Source: Mactra quadrangularis (lineage: Eukaryota; Mollusca; Bivalvia; Venerida; Mactridae). Taken from it: a stretch of DNA of 64,000 bases. The DNA lies in assembly GCA_025267735.1 (NCBI GenBank), contig CM046296.1, positions 22,904,464 to 22,968,463 on the forward strand, written 5' to 3'. The notes beneath the pieces were generated by a model. That model did no database searches and was not told where the DNA came from. It saw nothing but the letters and a program-made list of their open reading frames with translations. Every line of letters starts with the position of its first letter. Position 1 is the stretch's first letter. Below are positions 1 through 13,272 of this stretch, piece after piece. The position numbers and the translations under genes were made by a program.

Positions 1-817
1 TGATTTTCTGAAATCACTATCTTTTTAAAGTCTAATGCTACTTTGAAAAATCTTATTTCAACTGTATACTACGCTGTCTGCCTATAATATTAATTAAATT
101 ACATTTGTATTTGTCTGGCAAGAAAAGTCTTTAAAAAATTACCTCATATGTTGTTGTTGTAGATTATTATTATTATATACCGCATTTGAATAGCGCTCTT
201 TTCATATTGAATATATCTTCAAAAGCGCTAGATCACTTGACTACTGACACTGAGCTAGGACATTCAAAACTACATCGGCGATCTTCCACGGAAATAAACC
301 TCTGATATCATGAGAAAAGTAGATCAACGAATTTGGTTTCTGTGGTAATATAGTCTCAACTACACAGAAGTACATGTACGACAAGTGAGCCATAGTACTG
401 ATGAAATGATGTGATATAGCGTGTAACAATATCATTATTAAATGTTGACATGAAAATGACAGTCTCCTAACCTTATAACCTGGTTACTATGTCTGATTTT
501 GGAGGTATATCTTCGTAGATGATCACCTAGGAAGTTCTGAATGTGAGCTAGGATACATCTGACTATAAAGTACCTAGTCATGGTCAAAACACCATGAAAG
601 CAAGCATTGATAAATAGAGTATCCCAACTAATGTATCACAGACTCTTTAAAATTGTGTACATATATGCACAGATAAATTTCATCATCTTTACAAGGTCTA
701 TAGTCAATGGCTGCAACAATTCACTGGAAAGTCAGAAAGTCAATTAGATGTGATTCTATTTGTTTTCTTTTGATTTGATTTATTGAATAGTATAGTTCAT
801 ACCAGATGCACATCAAT
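1..817. other. No gene or named repeat seen
   Basis: AT-rich non-coding DNA. Short open frames here have biased low-complexity composition and no recognisable motif. Confidence 0.5.
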
Positions 818-825
818 ACATTCAT

Positions 826-1246
826 TAGGGCTGTCACTATACACAAGAAGCATATTGCAGTTACAACCGTACCATTATAATTTTTATTTTTATATAGCTT
901 TGAAAACCAAAAACAAGTCTGCATAATACTTCTGTCGTAAATTACTTATTCAACATTTCAGTATTAAATGTTATAGAATTTTGTAGGAATAGTGCCTATA
1001 GCAGACTGGAAAAACTGGACATTTTTAGAGTTATGGGAACATTCCCAACGCGTCCAGATTGATAAATTCTTTTTAACTTGAGCTTTGATCAAATTAACTA
1101 TGGAAAACTGATGTTTAGCTACTTACATTTAAAAAAAAAATTAAAAATATTGCTAAATACTGGTTCATTTAATTTGAAGAGCGGTAGGTATAACGGCAGC
1201 TGCATATTGCAATATACCTGTATACCGGTATATCGTGACAGCCCTA
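826..1246. mobile_element. hAT-like MITE with exact 8-bp target duplication
   Basis: Termini TAGGGCTGTCAC and GTGACAGCCCTA, flanked on both sides by ACATTCAT (818-825 and 1247-1254). An 8-bp duplication with TAGGG-type ends fits the hAT superfamily. No coding capacity; subterminal CCGGTATA palindromes. Confidence 0.85.
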
Positions 1247-1459
1247 ACATTCATTGAACTTAAATAGTTTATCAGATGAACTGAAAGTGTTAATTCCTTA
1301 TAACTTTTATAGACAAGTTTAAAGGCTGGTATCGAAACCAAAAATCACAGTTCCTGAATCAAAATCAAAACAGTACCCTCTTGATCAATTTTTGATACAT
1401 TGAATCAAATTGCTACAGCGCTTCTATAGTCAAGTGATCTTAACAGTTAATAATGAAGT

Positions 1460-1545
1460 AAACAAGAGCTCTTCTGGGCGGAGCATTATCAGCCCAAGTG
1501 CTGTCTAGACAGACAGATGGACAACATCATAACATAATACGTCTA
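1460..1545 (+). mobile_element. Short Helitron-like element remnant
   Basis: Opens AACAAGAGCTCTTCTGGGCG and ends with an AGACAGACAGATGGAC tail. This resembles the left and right ends of bivalve Helitron-like repeats with almost nothing between, so it is probably an internal deletion derivative. Confidence 0.5.
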
Positions 1546-2409
1546 GTTTTTCAAACAGGCATATAAAAAGCAAGTGATTTACTCTGATTTCTCTCACTAC
1601 TCAAATAATTAAATGACATAATGTAGTGCATAGAAACTACCATTCTTTCTTACCCTAAAATTCTGAATTGGTCCCTTCAATATTGATTGCTTATTTCAAT
1701 TCCTTTGCACTAAGATTGATTCTAAAGGTAATCTAGAAGATCAGCAAAAAATATTTGTGCTGCGGATTCAAATAAACAATTACAATCTGCAGGTTCACCA
1801 GGAGAGTTTCTGGCATTGAAATGTATAAGTTATTTTATGCACTATTTGATTAGTTCTATGTTTTGGCTACTGCAAGACTTCAGTGAAAAACAACAGATAT
1901 ATACATTCTGAAGATCACATGACTATATATAATCCGATTTTTTACTTGGCATCTCAATCTAACAAAAGAAGAGTCTAACTGTCAAAAACAGGGAAATAAT
2001 AATGAACATGTTCAGAAGTTATCTTTTATCATAGATTTAATTAAAAAACAAGCATATATTATTTTCTAAATAGCAATGAATAATACAAATCAAATTTGTT
2101 TTCATAAGAATTGAATTCTATGAAACTGTTAAATAAATATTTTGGACTTTTTTGTTTCCCCTGTAATAAGGATATGAGTCCAAAATTAAAAGTAAAATAA
2201 CATGCCATATTCATATGATTAATTTACACCGAGTATAAGTCATATTGTCTGCAAAATTTAAACAATTGTTAGTTTTTCTAAAAAATTTCTTACAAAAGCC
2301 AAAAAAGAGAGATTTAAAAAGTGCCAATAAAGCCATTATACATTTCTTTGTCAGAAAAAGCCTACATTAGCATGTGTGTGGTAAAAATTGTTTAGTCTGA
2401 AATAAATTA

Positions 2410-3273
2410 CAGTATAACCTCTGCTAACGGCACCTCTAACGAGCAGCAACCTCCGACGAGCGGCATATTAGAATTCCTCCGTCGATTTTGCACTATGATT
2501 TACCTCTAATGAACGACACCTCCGCAGAGCGGTAAACGGCCGTTGAGATAAATTCCCATTGTTATTTATTGTGCGACACTAAGTCTAGCAGGGTTAATAT
2601 CAATTATCGATAATTATCTATGACCGGAAGATTTAAACAATAAGCGATACCCTTAATCGTATAATACTACCCTAAAGTGTCATGTTGTTAAATCATTTGA
2701 CAAACAGGGGTTAATATACAAGTGACATATGGTTTCCATGACACCAACGAACGGATCTAAGATGAGGAGCGCTTTGTTTGGTAGGCTGACGTCATCAACT
2801 ATCAGTTGTACATACGTCCAGCTAGTTAACAATACTAAATGAAACTTATTTGTTATTGTACTTATGATTGCATGAATTCAGTTTTAAAGTTATTTGAGGT
2901 TTAAGAGCCGAATCAGATAGTTACTCCCAAAAAGACGATGATAATCCATGCTAAATATTATTCGCCATTCGACTGGCATAAAAAACAATTATGACGGTAA
3001 CAGAAACAATTTCGCTGCTGTATTGCTTTCTTTTGCGTAAAACTAACCATCATGCTAGGAATTTCTAACGGTGATAATGATTAATTTAAAAAAAAACTTT
3101 GTAATCATTTTTAAACTTTATACTTTTGTTGATCAGCGCCCGAACTGTATTTACATTACGGAACGGATAACAGCCAGTTTTCCGTATCGAAATGGTCGTT
3201 TTTCGTGATCGGTAGAAAGTCTACCTCTGCAGAGCGGCAGTTTTTTCAAACTTACACTTACAAGGTTACACTG
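2410..3273. mobile_element. Tc1/mariner (pogo-like) MITE
   Basis: Left end CAGTATAACCTCTGCTAACG and right end GGTTACACTG, flanked by TA. The repeated 'cctctgc..agcgg' and 'ctctaacgagc' subterminal motifs and TA duplication suit pogo/Tigger-type elements. 864 bp, no transposase frame. It contains a GCGCTTTG/TGACGTCA-bearing segment without a clear role. Confidence 0.75.
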
Positions 3274-5906
3274 TATTTTTGCACATGACCTACTTTACAG
3301 CTTGATTCAGTTTTTTGTGGGGAGGATTTGAAGCAAACAATCATAACTCACAGGATCAATTGGGATTTTAAGGATAAAGAAAGTTAGTTGTTATTGTACT
3401 TATAAAAAACACTGTTTGATGTCATTTAATTATATGGGTGAAACAAATCAGACTAGTGCTTGAGAAAACTTAAAACAATGACTAAAATAGACCTAATTCA
3501 GACCTCCATTCATGTGTAAGCAGTACAAACAAAGTTATTACACATTATTGCTGAAAAGCACAGAATACAGAATAAATCCTTTTGTACACATATTTTCATT
3601 GGGAGGGTGAAAGTTGGTTTGTACCTCAGGAGGAAACACAAATATTTGAATTCCTGATATAGTCTATTGAGAGACTTCAATAAAATAAATGACAACATAC
3701 CATGATATATCTGTGTTCCAGTACTGTCAACAAGTCATTCACCATCATTATATCATATATAACATATATAATCTTCACCAACAATCATCATAATCATTAC
3801 ACTAGATGAATATCCTGTAAAGTTTAAATAAAACATAATAGTAAATGACAAGATGCTTTACTATCTCCTTAAACAGATATGCTACAGGGGCCCATATTAT
3901 CAAAGGTCTTACAACCATTTTAGTCTTAAATCCTTCTATAAAGTACAGCTAAGTTATCTGACCTTTGAGCTGACCAATCAACAAATATTATAATATAGCA
4001 AGGACCAGCTAATCTAGAACTAGACTGTGAGCTCGTCAGATTAAAAAAAATGAGTATGCAAGAAGAAAGGTTTAGATAATGTTTTAAACAGATTAGATTC
4101 AGAATGAAATCAAAGAGCAGGCTATTTTTATTTCACCAAGAGGGCTCAGAAAACATATTTTCATGAGTAGTATACTGTGGTTTTCTGAGTTCACAAGTTG
4201 AAATAAAAAATTCGCCAAAGTTGATGAATATTGTGTTTCTGTTGTGCTTAGTTCTTTGCTTTGTTAGAGGTATTTTACACAAATTATAACCCAATGTCAT
4301 TTCTTCTCCAAGATGATGCTATTTATTTTTTAAGATGATGTCATTGATGATGAATATATAAAATTATATTGTCACTATAATGAAAATTTAAAATTTATAT
4401 TTTTATCAAATAACATCTCATTTCACCATAAATCATGAAAGAAAAATGTTCTTCACCCTACTTTTTTGCCAATTCTTTTGTCATATTTATGGTGGATAGT
4501 CACCCTACTCACAGTTCCTGGAGAGGCTTGGATGTCTAGATTCAAGCATTTAACAACCAGAACTGTATTTAGAACATAATGTGCCATTCAAAATTTCAGT
4601 TACACTTTTTGTAAAATTAAGGTATTAATTGTCCATAATTTTTACTAATATTTCAGAAATTAAAAACGTATCTTTAGATACATAAGAGGAGTTATCCAAA
4701 AATTTGTGGACTTTCTAAATATCTTTTGAAAGTCAACGTGAATTGAAATGAAATTTCATAAGCATACATTTTAGAATAATATCAACACATTTTGAAAGGA
4801 ACATGTAACTGAGTCAATCAATGTTGATTTTATATTGGTTTAAAAAAGGCTCATACACTGTACCCAGGGCACGGTAGAAAATTACAGTTTGTCATCATAT
4901 ATTTGTTGCTAAAAAACTAATAATTAACGTAAACCCCCCCCCCCCCCGCTAAACTTAGCATGTTTCTTTCATGATGACATTTCCATGTTGTTGTTTTTTA
5001 TAATTGGTGGCGTCATTTCTTTCTGGCATTATTTTTTGTTGATACCACTAGAAACCCCACATGTCAGTATTATTAATAACGGGAGAATGACGGACACGAA
5101 AAATTAGAAAATCGCACAATATAAAGTTTTGTTGTTACCTAGGAATGACACCAACAAAAAATATTTAAAAAGAATAGCAAGCGAACAGAGCTAGTAAAGT
5201 TTTAATCCATTTGTGTTTCAGTGACATAAGAGATTCATTGATGGACAGGAAAACATTGAAGACGAAGAAAGTTGTGGTCGATGTACCATTATCAACACTC
5301 GCAAGATTGACGACGACAAAGTGCACCTTGATCAGATAGATGAAACCAGAGGTAGCATTGACATTCAATTTAAAGAACAGTAAATGCAACTTAAATTCTA
5401 CTCTGCTTTAAGTAAACAAAACAAGACTATACAAATAAAAAAATCACAAAGAGCATGTTTTATTACATTTAATTGGAAAACTGGGTAATTTACTTAATCA
5501 AAATTTGATTATAACTCCACGCCTAACACAGAGTTTATTCATATAATAACTTTCTGATTGCATTTTGGCAAAATGGCTGTGTACCAGCAAAGGATTCATG
5601 GTCATGAAGGATGTGTGCAGGCCGGTGAACATTACTTTGAAAAGCAGTGGTGGACATTGACTGCCTAACGTTGAAGTACAAGTTGAACGTTATCATGACG
5701 CTGATGTCATTAATTTTTTTGGAGTGAGCCGCAGTCGTCGACATGTGTTTAAGTAAAATGTTATAATACTGCAATAAAGCAAGCTACTAACTTGCTTTTT
5801 TCTGTGTTTATTTGTTAAAATTTCTTCCTAGCAGTGTATGAATTTCAAATCAAAACCTAAATTATATTTTACACAACATTGATTTTTGGATAACGCCTAG
5901 AACAAG
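3274..5906. other. Intronless AT-rich DNA with repeat fragments
   Basis: No coding exon recognised. Holds a GGGGCCCATATTATCAAAGG fragment at 3889 that looks like one end of a Harbinger-type element. A dispersed repeat at about 4119-4240 recurs inverted at 11060-11210 and in part near 58610. A 14-base C run lies at 4934-4947. Confidence 0.4.
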
Positions 5907-5914
5907 TACTTAAA

Positions 5915-6233
5915 TTGTTTGTTTGTTTGTTGGGTTTAACGCCCTAGCAACACATTATAGGTTAAATCACAGCGGTCAGCCCAACTTCTCACTGTTCCTG
6001 GAAAGGCTAAATCTCTGGATTTGGCTGTTAACCAACTACTGACCGCATACTTTAGCCAGTGACTGACTACTGCCCTACATGATTTAGAATCAGTGGTAGG
6101 AGGAAGAATGGCTATAGAAATAATTTCATGACCAAGCTCCATGATAGTATGCCCCTCCCGGAATCGAACCCACTACCCCTTGATCAGTAGACTTGTGTGC
6201 TACCAACTGAGCTAGCAGGGTGGCTTACATGTA
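5915..6233 (-). mobile_element. tRNA-derived SINE, family 1
   Basis: On the minus strand a tRNA-like head has box A TAGCTCAGTTGGTAG and box B GGTTCGATTCC. A body follows, then the tail GGCGTTAAACCCAAC and (AAAC)n. Flanking duplication TACTTAAA at 5907-5914 and 6234-6241. Molluscan V-SINE-like in style. Transcription would be by RNA polymerase III and mobilisation by a partner LINE (family knowledge). Confidence 0.85.
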
Positions 6234-6945
6234 TACTTAAAAAAATGACAATTGTATAAAGTACCACTGTTCCACTTTTTGCAATCTATCAAAACTAACA
6301 TAATGTGTAAATATGTTTGAAATAGATTGTATTTGTATCAATGAAGAACCAGCTTTTTTATAAGTATAAAGATAATTTTGAATGGCACTGTATCTTAGTC
6401 GTGGTAGCAAACAACTTCATTTCAAAACCAAATTGACACAGACTTTGGAGGGAAAATTAAATGTCTCACAATTAAACTCACAGAAAAAGACATGTAGTTC
6501 TGACTGAGAGACTATATCAGAAACAAGACAAACAACCAATTGAGCTAACTATCACTGGTACCAGAGTCAGTAATTTCTGATCATGTAATATCACTATATT
6601 GCAAGCTTATCACTAAACGGTCATAACTCATGTTAAAAAAAGAGTATGTTACAACGATTTTGCACTAAGCCCACAATATACCGGTATATTGTCATCCCTA
6701 TACATGTACACTATCTTATGTATAATATACATAGTATTGAACATTTTTCTACAGTGTGTATGGTCCTCCTAACTGTTCTCCTTTGATTGTCTAATGGCTA
6801 ATAGAAATAATGGTCTAGATTCAAAGATTTAACAGTTTTCTATCATACTGCTCAGTTACAAGTTTGTATCTAATACCACAGGGGGGCGGCATGGTCTCTA
6901 ATCAAAATCACTATACATACATATAAGGTATACATGTATTACTAG

Positions 6946-7519
6946 AGGCCAGTTTCTCCATCATAAATATATTTACTTCACTTATTTAATAATGCAGGTG
7001 TAGCTAAGGCTTTGCTCTTTCAAGTTAACCAACATCTGTTGCATTAGCTGAGTAATAAAGTCAAGGGCCGATTTCAAACATCACAATTAAACAGATCTAG
7101 TTTAGTCGGTACAAAACTTGCAAGAACAAAATACACTATTGATGGCAAATTTTGTACCATAAAATCGAATAAACTAATTACACATGCAATCCATCATCAA
7201 ATATTTTTCATGCAGTCAAACCGTATGAGTATTTAAGAAGTTGATCTAGTCATTAAAATTTGAATGTTTTACTTCATCATAACATCTATAGTACAGTCAT
7301 TATTGAGCACATAGTGTAATGTCTATTGTTTACTAGTATGCAGTTCTTGCGACTTTTGTATTAAGTAAACTACATTTATTTAATCGTGATCTTCAAAATC
7401 AACCTACAACCTTATTATTCGGCAAATGCAAGAGATGTTGGTGTCAAGAGCAAAGCCTCAGCTTTGCACACATGCATTAATCTGTAAAATGAAATTATTA
7501 ATGACGGAGAAACTGGCCT
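6946..7519. mobile_element. Foldback element with long inverted arms
   Basis: Arms begin AGGCCAGTTTCTCC and pair over roughly 110-120 bp (6946-7067 with 7411-7519), including the shared GGCTTTGCTCT core. The target duplication is unclear. GGCCAGTTTCTC ends resemble Harbinger MITEs. No coding potential. Confidence 0.7.
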
Positions 7520-7689
7520 ATGATTGAACCTGGTAAAAAACATCATAAATCAGTTTTGAGTAATATACCTTACATGTACATAGCGTTTTTGATTCAGGAC
7601 CATGCTGGTCGCCTATGTCTAATACTGCTTTCATGAAGTTGATGATTATTTCATTAACATAAGCTTGCAATGATTTATCTATATGACTA

Positions 7690-7850
7690 TGGTGACTGAT
7701 TAACGCCATGTAGTATTTTTGTTTCTTCGTTGTGAAGGAATGAAAAAACGAAAAACACGACAAATCCACAGTTTGACGTGTCTTCATATTTTTGGTTTTT
7801 GTTTGCAGGGAAGAAACAAAAACACAACAAAATAAATGCAACCATTCGAC
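7690..7850 (-). repeat. Dispersed repeat, inverted relative to 10062-10190
   Basis: The segment with TGAAAAAACGAAAAACACGAC and TGTCTTCATATTTTTGG occurs as reverse complement at 10062-10190. Identity is moderate with indels. No termini recognised. Confidence 0.5.
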
Positions 7851-7859
7851 ATATATATA

Positions 7860-8885
7860 CGAGGGGTGTCCCAGTAAATCGTGTACTTTGTCCATAACTT
7901 TCTTTCCTTACGTCACATGATGATCATAATTTACAAGACTGTTTGTTAGTCATATTTTTATACAAATTAGGCATTTGACCAATAAGAACTTGCATTAAAG
8001 GCGTCGTTTTAATGTTTAATTAATATTAGGTATGTGCATGCGGCGCAACCGCTTTTACACTTGTATATTCGTTCATAGTGAGTTCAAGTGAGCAGCAAAA
8101 TTTACACATAAACTTTTTAATTACATTTTATTTTTACATAGACATTCGCAGAAATTATCAATATATTATCACACCAAATCTCTTATCATAAAATATATAC
8201 ACTAGAGTGCAATACGCATTTGAACTGATACACAAAAATGTGACATCAACAAAATAAGGTGACATCAGGACAAGATTGAGTCTTTGTAATTGCAACTCAG
8301 TTTCATAATCAGCCTGGCACAACATGGATGGGTATAAAATTGAATTCAAACACATAGACAGATGAAAGGAATCATTAAGTATGCCTTGTGCATACTACAT
8401 ATGGTAGAGAAGTTATTCATAGTAAAATATATCCACTGAATTTATCGTATAAAAAACTACTGAAAGTGTTATTCAAAATTAAGTTGGAAACTTAACCCGT
8501 GGGCCATTATATCATTGATCATTCTAATATTTTGAGACTGATGAAACAAGTTTGTATCAAAAGTAAGACAAAAACAAATTTTTAAAGTAAATATGATGTA
8601 AATACATCGTCTGTTTATGACACTGTTCACAGCAAGGCGAACTTGGAGAGTGAATAAAAATGATTTCATAGACCTGACGTTTTAATATGACGTTGACTTG
8701 CGCCGCGTTTTCATACCTAGTGTCTTATAAATTGAAGCAAAACATTTATTTTTTAATTAACCGTCTAAAAATTAAGCATACTTACTCACAACACAGGCAT
8801 TTAATGGCAGTTTAAAGTTGGAGCTAAAGTTGCGCGTACTTTCTCCGCAACAAACAGAGTCCACGATTTACTGGGACACCCCTCG
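7860..8885 (-). mobile_element. Mariner-like non-autonomous element, copy 1
   Basis: Terminal inverted repeat CGAGGGGTGTCCCAGTAAAT at both ends, TA on both flanks, 1026 bp. No transposase frame. The same element, also 1026 bp, lies at 14879-15904 in the opposite orientation. GGGGTGTCCCA-type ends and TA duplication place it in Tc1/mariner. It sits just downstream of the last recognised PDIA3-like exon. Confidence 0.85.
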
Positions 8886-8993
8886 TACATTTTGCATATA
8901 ATAAAATGACTTAGTATTCAAGAAAATTGAAAGAGATGACAATGTTTAACTTACAATAAGTCATATTTTGATAAATGAATAGAGTAGAAAAAT

Positions 8994-9093
8994 TTACCCA
9001 AATAAGAACATTTTGACATCATCTTCCCAACTATGTACAGGATTATGTTTCTTTATCATTAATGATTCTACTGAATCTCTAACATCCTTTAAA
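8994..9093 (-). pseudogene. PDIA3: Possible last PDIA3-like exon (IKKHNPVHSWEDD)
   Basis: Acceptor ATTTTCAG followed by FKG in the phase required by the previous exon. After a frameshift it continues DVRDSVESLMIKKHNPVHSW, then EDDVKMFLFG and a stop. FKG..RD..ESL..IKKHNP resembles the GGRxxxxFIxFIKKH end of PDI a' domains. No KDEL/QEDL-type retention tail is visible, and the conserved GG is disrupted. Placement rests on order, phase and loose similarity. It could be an exon of another gene. Confidence 0.45.
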
Positions 9094-10683
9094 CTGAAAA
9101 TATAAAATTATTATATACATCTTGAAAACTGCTGTCTGCTGGGATTCTCACTTAAATTTGAATTTTGATATTAAGCCTATATAGTGTGACCCTGTCCACA
9201 ACAGTCAGTTCTGGGTTCTTCTGAGTCCTGAAGGACTGTGTTATAAGTAGACACTAAATATAGCATTACTCTTTTTGATGCACCCAATGATCATTGTTTT
9301 GGGACCAATTTGCATTGTATAGCTACGAGAGGTGTTCAATTTATATTTGAACAGATCTGAACTCTGATTCTGAAGCCTATGACCGGATTGTTTCCTCTAA
9401 AAATTGCTTTTTACATGTATTGTCATGTAAATAATCATGTTCTATGAAACAAAATTATTTAAATTTATTTTATCAAACATATTTACAGCATATTAGTTGA
9501 CCACCCCAAAACATCAATTTTTTGAGTTTTAACACATTTTTTTTGCTCTTAGATATGGCCTGTTGGATGTGTTATCAATGTTATAATTACCATTTTGTAT
9601 CCCAATCGTATATGTAATTTGATAAAACAAAATTACGTCTTTTAACAAAAAAAATATGCATTTTGTCATTTTAGATTTTAGTCCGAAATCAGTGTTTGAG
9701 AGCAAATATCATACATTCATTTATTTTACATAATAGATTTTGAAATTATTTAATTAAACACATCCTTATTTAAACTTTAATGTCCAAAGTGTGTAAATTG
9801 AAAGGAGTGCAATTATCAATGATGTTTTAAGGGGTCAAAAAGTGATCCTTTATAGGGTAATTTAAAGACAAGTAAGAGAAAGTACGTTTTGATCAAATTT
9901 AGTAATGTATAAAACACTATATTTTCACTTTTTGTTATTGAAGTTGCTAAATAACATAGTCACACACCAATTTCATAGACATAATTGGCTTAATAGTTGT
10001 AGTTACTTTGATATGACCCTGTTTATAAGTATTTACTTAAGCTGTTGTATATACCACAGATGAAAGGCGAAACACGACACATTTTACCTGTCATATTGTT
10101 GCATTTATTTTGTCTGCTAAGAAAAAAAAAATATGAAGATACGACAAACATGGATTTGTTGTGTCTTCGTTTTTTCATTTGACCTTGTGATGCAAGTCAA
10201 GTTCTATATTCACAAATCTAAATATTTAATAACATGGGTGAACATTTTTGGCACAGGTCCTGAATTTCAGGATATTTGAGTTCTTCTATGGTATAAAACA
10301 GTAGCTGAAATAATGAACATCAGGAATTTCATGGTTTTAATAATATCAAACTACAACCTATTAAGTCTTTAATTCTCAAGTGGCAGGCATGGTTCCAATC
10401 CACTAAAGACAAACAAAATAATTGCAATACATGTAGTAGGAAATAAAAAATATATTGTGTCAGATATTGCCTGTTTCAGCCTCTTATATGCCTGCTTTAG
10501 TAAAACCTAAAATAATTATTAATACAATTCATAGATTTACCCATGTGATAAATGGTATTTTTTATTTCATGCTTTACAGTTAAATGAGGTATAGTAAAAA
10601 TAATCCTATATTTTTATCCTAAAATGTCTTCATTTAAGAAAAAAAATGACATCATATAGGAGAAGAAATTATGTCATGTCATA
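9094..10683. other. PDIA3-like intron, no gene seen
   Basis: AT-rich intronic DNA. Includes at 10062-10190 the inverted partner of the repeat at 7690-7850. Nothing else identified. Confidence 0.5.
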
Positions 10684-10980
10684 AGCGGATCTAGCGGGGG
10701 AGGTCAGGGGTTCTGGGTCCCCCCCTAGAATTTCCACAATGTACCTGTCCATTTAAGTGTTCGTTTTGGCTGTAAGTCATTTTTAAGTAGCATGAAGCAA
10801 TTTTTCTCAGTGCTTAACATAGATTTAATTGTTATGTAGTTATGTAGTTTTTATTAATAATATGTTGCATTATTCTGCAAAATGTGTGTAATGTGGTTGT
10901 GGTTCGAAAGTTTGGACCCCTCCCCATCAAAATGCTCAGAACCCCCCCACCCTAGAAAAAAATCCTGGATCCACCCCTGC
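10684..10980. mobile_element. hAT-like MITE, G/C-rich ends
   Basis: Ends AGCGGATCTAGCGGGGGAGG and TGGATCCACCCCTGC form imperfect inverted repeats, with inner GGGGTTCTGGG/CTCAGAACCCC. Flanks ATGTCATA and ATGTTATA match 7 of 8. An 8-bp duplication suggests hAT. Confidence 0.65.
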
Positions 10981-11675
10981 ATGTTATAATTTGTGTAAAA
11001 TATGCCTAACAATACACAGAACTAATCATGAAAGAAACAGAATGTTAGTCAACTTTGGTGCACAATCTTTTTTATTTCAATTCATCGACTCAGAATGCAG
11101 CATTTTCACTTGCTGCTATGTTACTTGTAAAAATATGCTTTTTGAAGCCCTCTCAGTAAAATAAAAATTGATTTTACACCATAGTTAACAAATATGCTCT
11201 TTGTGGTGTTTTTCTCTAGTTATTCTTAACAACCTATATGGTTTTACATGCTAAGCGTAAGCACTGGCATGTTGCAGACAAAAAAATGAAGATACTGTCA
11301 GGTCAAGTGGTACAGACAAAGACTGTCACCCTGAGAACATTTGTCCTGAGGCTCTTTTCACAAAAATTCTTAAGAAAATTTATGAAAGTGTTTCACTTGC
11401 ATAATATTTTACTTATGTTTATATTAATGTGTGTTAATAAGAGAATCTGTCTATCTCTTTTTATTATTTATAAATCTAATCAATCATGCAGACATAAATC
11501 ATAAAAACTTTAGTAGGAATTCCCTAAATTATCAAGTTCTAAAATAAAGTACTTCTGTTGTATACAGTTTTATATGGTTGTCTTCATAGCAACTTAGAAA
11601 ACAAAAAGAATTGACAATCACTACCAAAGAATCTTTGTGAAAAAGCCTGCAGGATTAAAAAACAAAATAATAGTT

Positions 11676-11870
11676 CATACCTGAATGTTCTTATGTAGAG
11701 AACTGTCCACAACATAAACCAGTATCTCATCAACAAAAAAAATGTTCCATTGTAACCATACTATACAAGACATCATAGCAACCATTTATGCCGGTATAAT
11801 AAATCTGGTAAAAACTTGCTGTGTGTTTCACTGGAGTACCTAAAACACATGTATATAAAACATCTAGAGA
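11676..11870 (-). repeat. Dispersed repeat shared with 59920-60110
   Basis: About 190 bp sharing blocks such as TAGTACATCAACAAA-like and TGGTAAAAACTTG with 59920-60110. It carries splice-donor-like sequence but no conserved reading frame between copies, so it is called a repeat. Confidence 0.45.
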
Positions 11871-13272
11871 AGTGATAAATGCCTTAGTCATCACATTATC
11901 TGTGAATTTAAAATCACAGCAAACCAAGAAACCATTTTCATATGAACAAATACAACGTATATAGACTTGTCATCCACTATTTGAATCTTTCTAATTATTT
12001 GGCAGCTGCTAGAATATGGGAAAGAACAAGAGTTTATTTACAATCGGAGGATAACATGACTATATACCATGTAATAGCCATACAATCAAACAGACAATGT
12101 GCAAAATTTGAAATGCCTGCATTTTCAATTGGGTGTTCATAATACAGAGGGCTGAACCAACAAATTATCGTAACTCAATTTGAAAATTAAGGGAGTTACA
12201 TCTTCTGACAGAAATCTGTCACCCAAGGCTCCTTCAATGCGAGTCATACCCAACCATAAGGTGAGTGATTGTGGCAGCCCTGGTCATAATTAAACAAATA
12301 CTCTGTGCTTCAACAGTTTATAAACAAAGAAAATTTACTAAAAAATATTAATGTCAATCATTGTTTTTGTAGAAACATTATTTTTTAAATATTTTTTTGT
12401 ATGATTGATGATGAAATAAAAAATAAATTTCATGAATTCATCACTTTTTATAAGATGCAGCATCTGACAACCCAAAGCCTCCAAAACCATGTGTAATGCA
12501 AGTAGAGCTGGGTACCGCCAGGAAATTTATACCACAGTATACTGCAGTTTTTTACTAAATACCACGGTATATACAGTGGTATATTACAAAGTAACCTTTT
12601 ACCATGTGCATTAAGACTAAATTAAATAAAATACACTTTTAAGAAGATCATTAATTTTATAAACTTTTGTGAACACAAAATTCCTTATTTATGGGTATTA
12701 GCTTACTATAACAACTTGATCATCTCAAATGTATTGAAAATTTGATGATATTTCGTAATCAAAGTTGAAAACAATGAATCTGGGTTAAAACGAATCGGGC
12801 CGCCTAAAACATTTTGTTATACGTGTTGTTAATACGAGGCACTCAAGAGGGGTTTATGGTTAAACTTACTTAAATTAATGGGGGAATAAATATGGCATCA
12901 TTTTGTTGAAAAAATGAACAAAACAATCGTCAAAGGAAACCCATGCATACAAAATTGCATTCCACAACCATTAAAAACCAATCATGAAATCAAGAGTTAA
13001 ATCAATATATTTTATCTATTTATACTAACTAAATTTTATGATCAACTTATCACAGAAAATGGCGACTGTCGTAAATTAGTCAATGTTACTTTCTTGCAGA
13101 ATACAAGACAACTCTGCATGGCGATTGCTACTACGCATGTCTATTAATAACTTCCACAAAGTTAGGCAATATTAAACTATTTTTAACTAACTAAAACGAA
13201 CTTTTCACTTGTCCATAAACAAGTAAAATTTAACAAGAGCTGTCACAGGAGACAGCATGCTCGACTTAGTAA

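Noticed and set aside
4934..4947. C homopolymer as a regulatory i-motif
   Set aside because: A single run with no partner tracts or gene nearby; more likely simple sequence or assembly-length uncertainty.
6150..6224. Possible functional tRNA gene
   Set aside because: Box A and B are good, but the sequence continues into a SINE body with a 3' tail and target duplication.
7518..7895. 125-codon open frame, minus strand
   Set aside because: Crosses a foldback end, a dispersed repeat and the mariner-like terminus; no recognisable domain.
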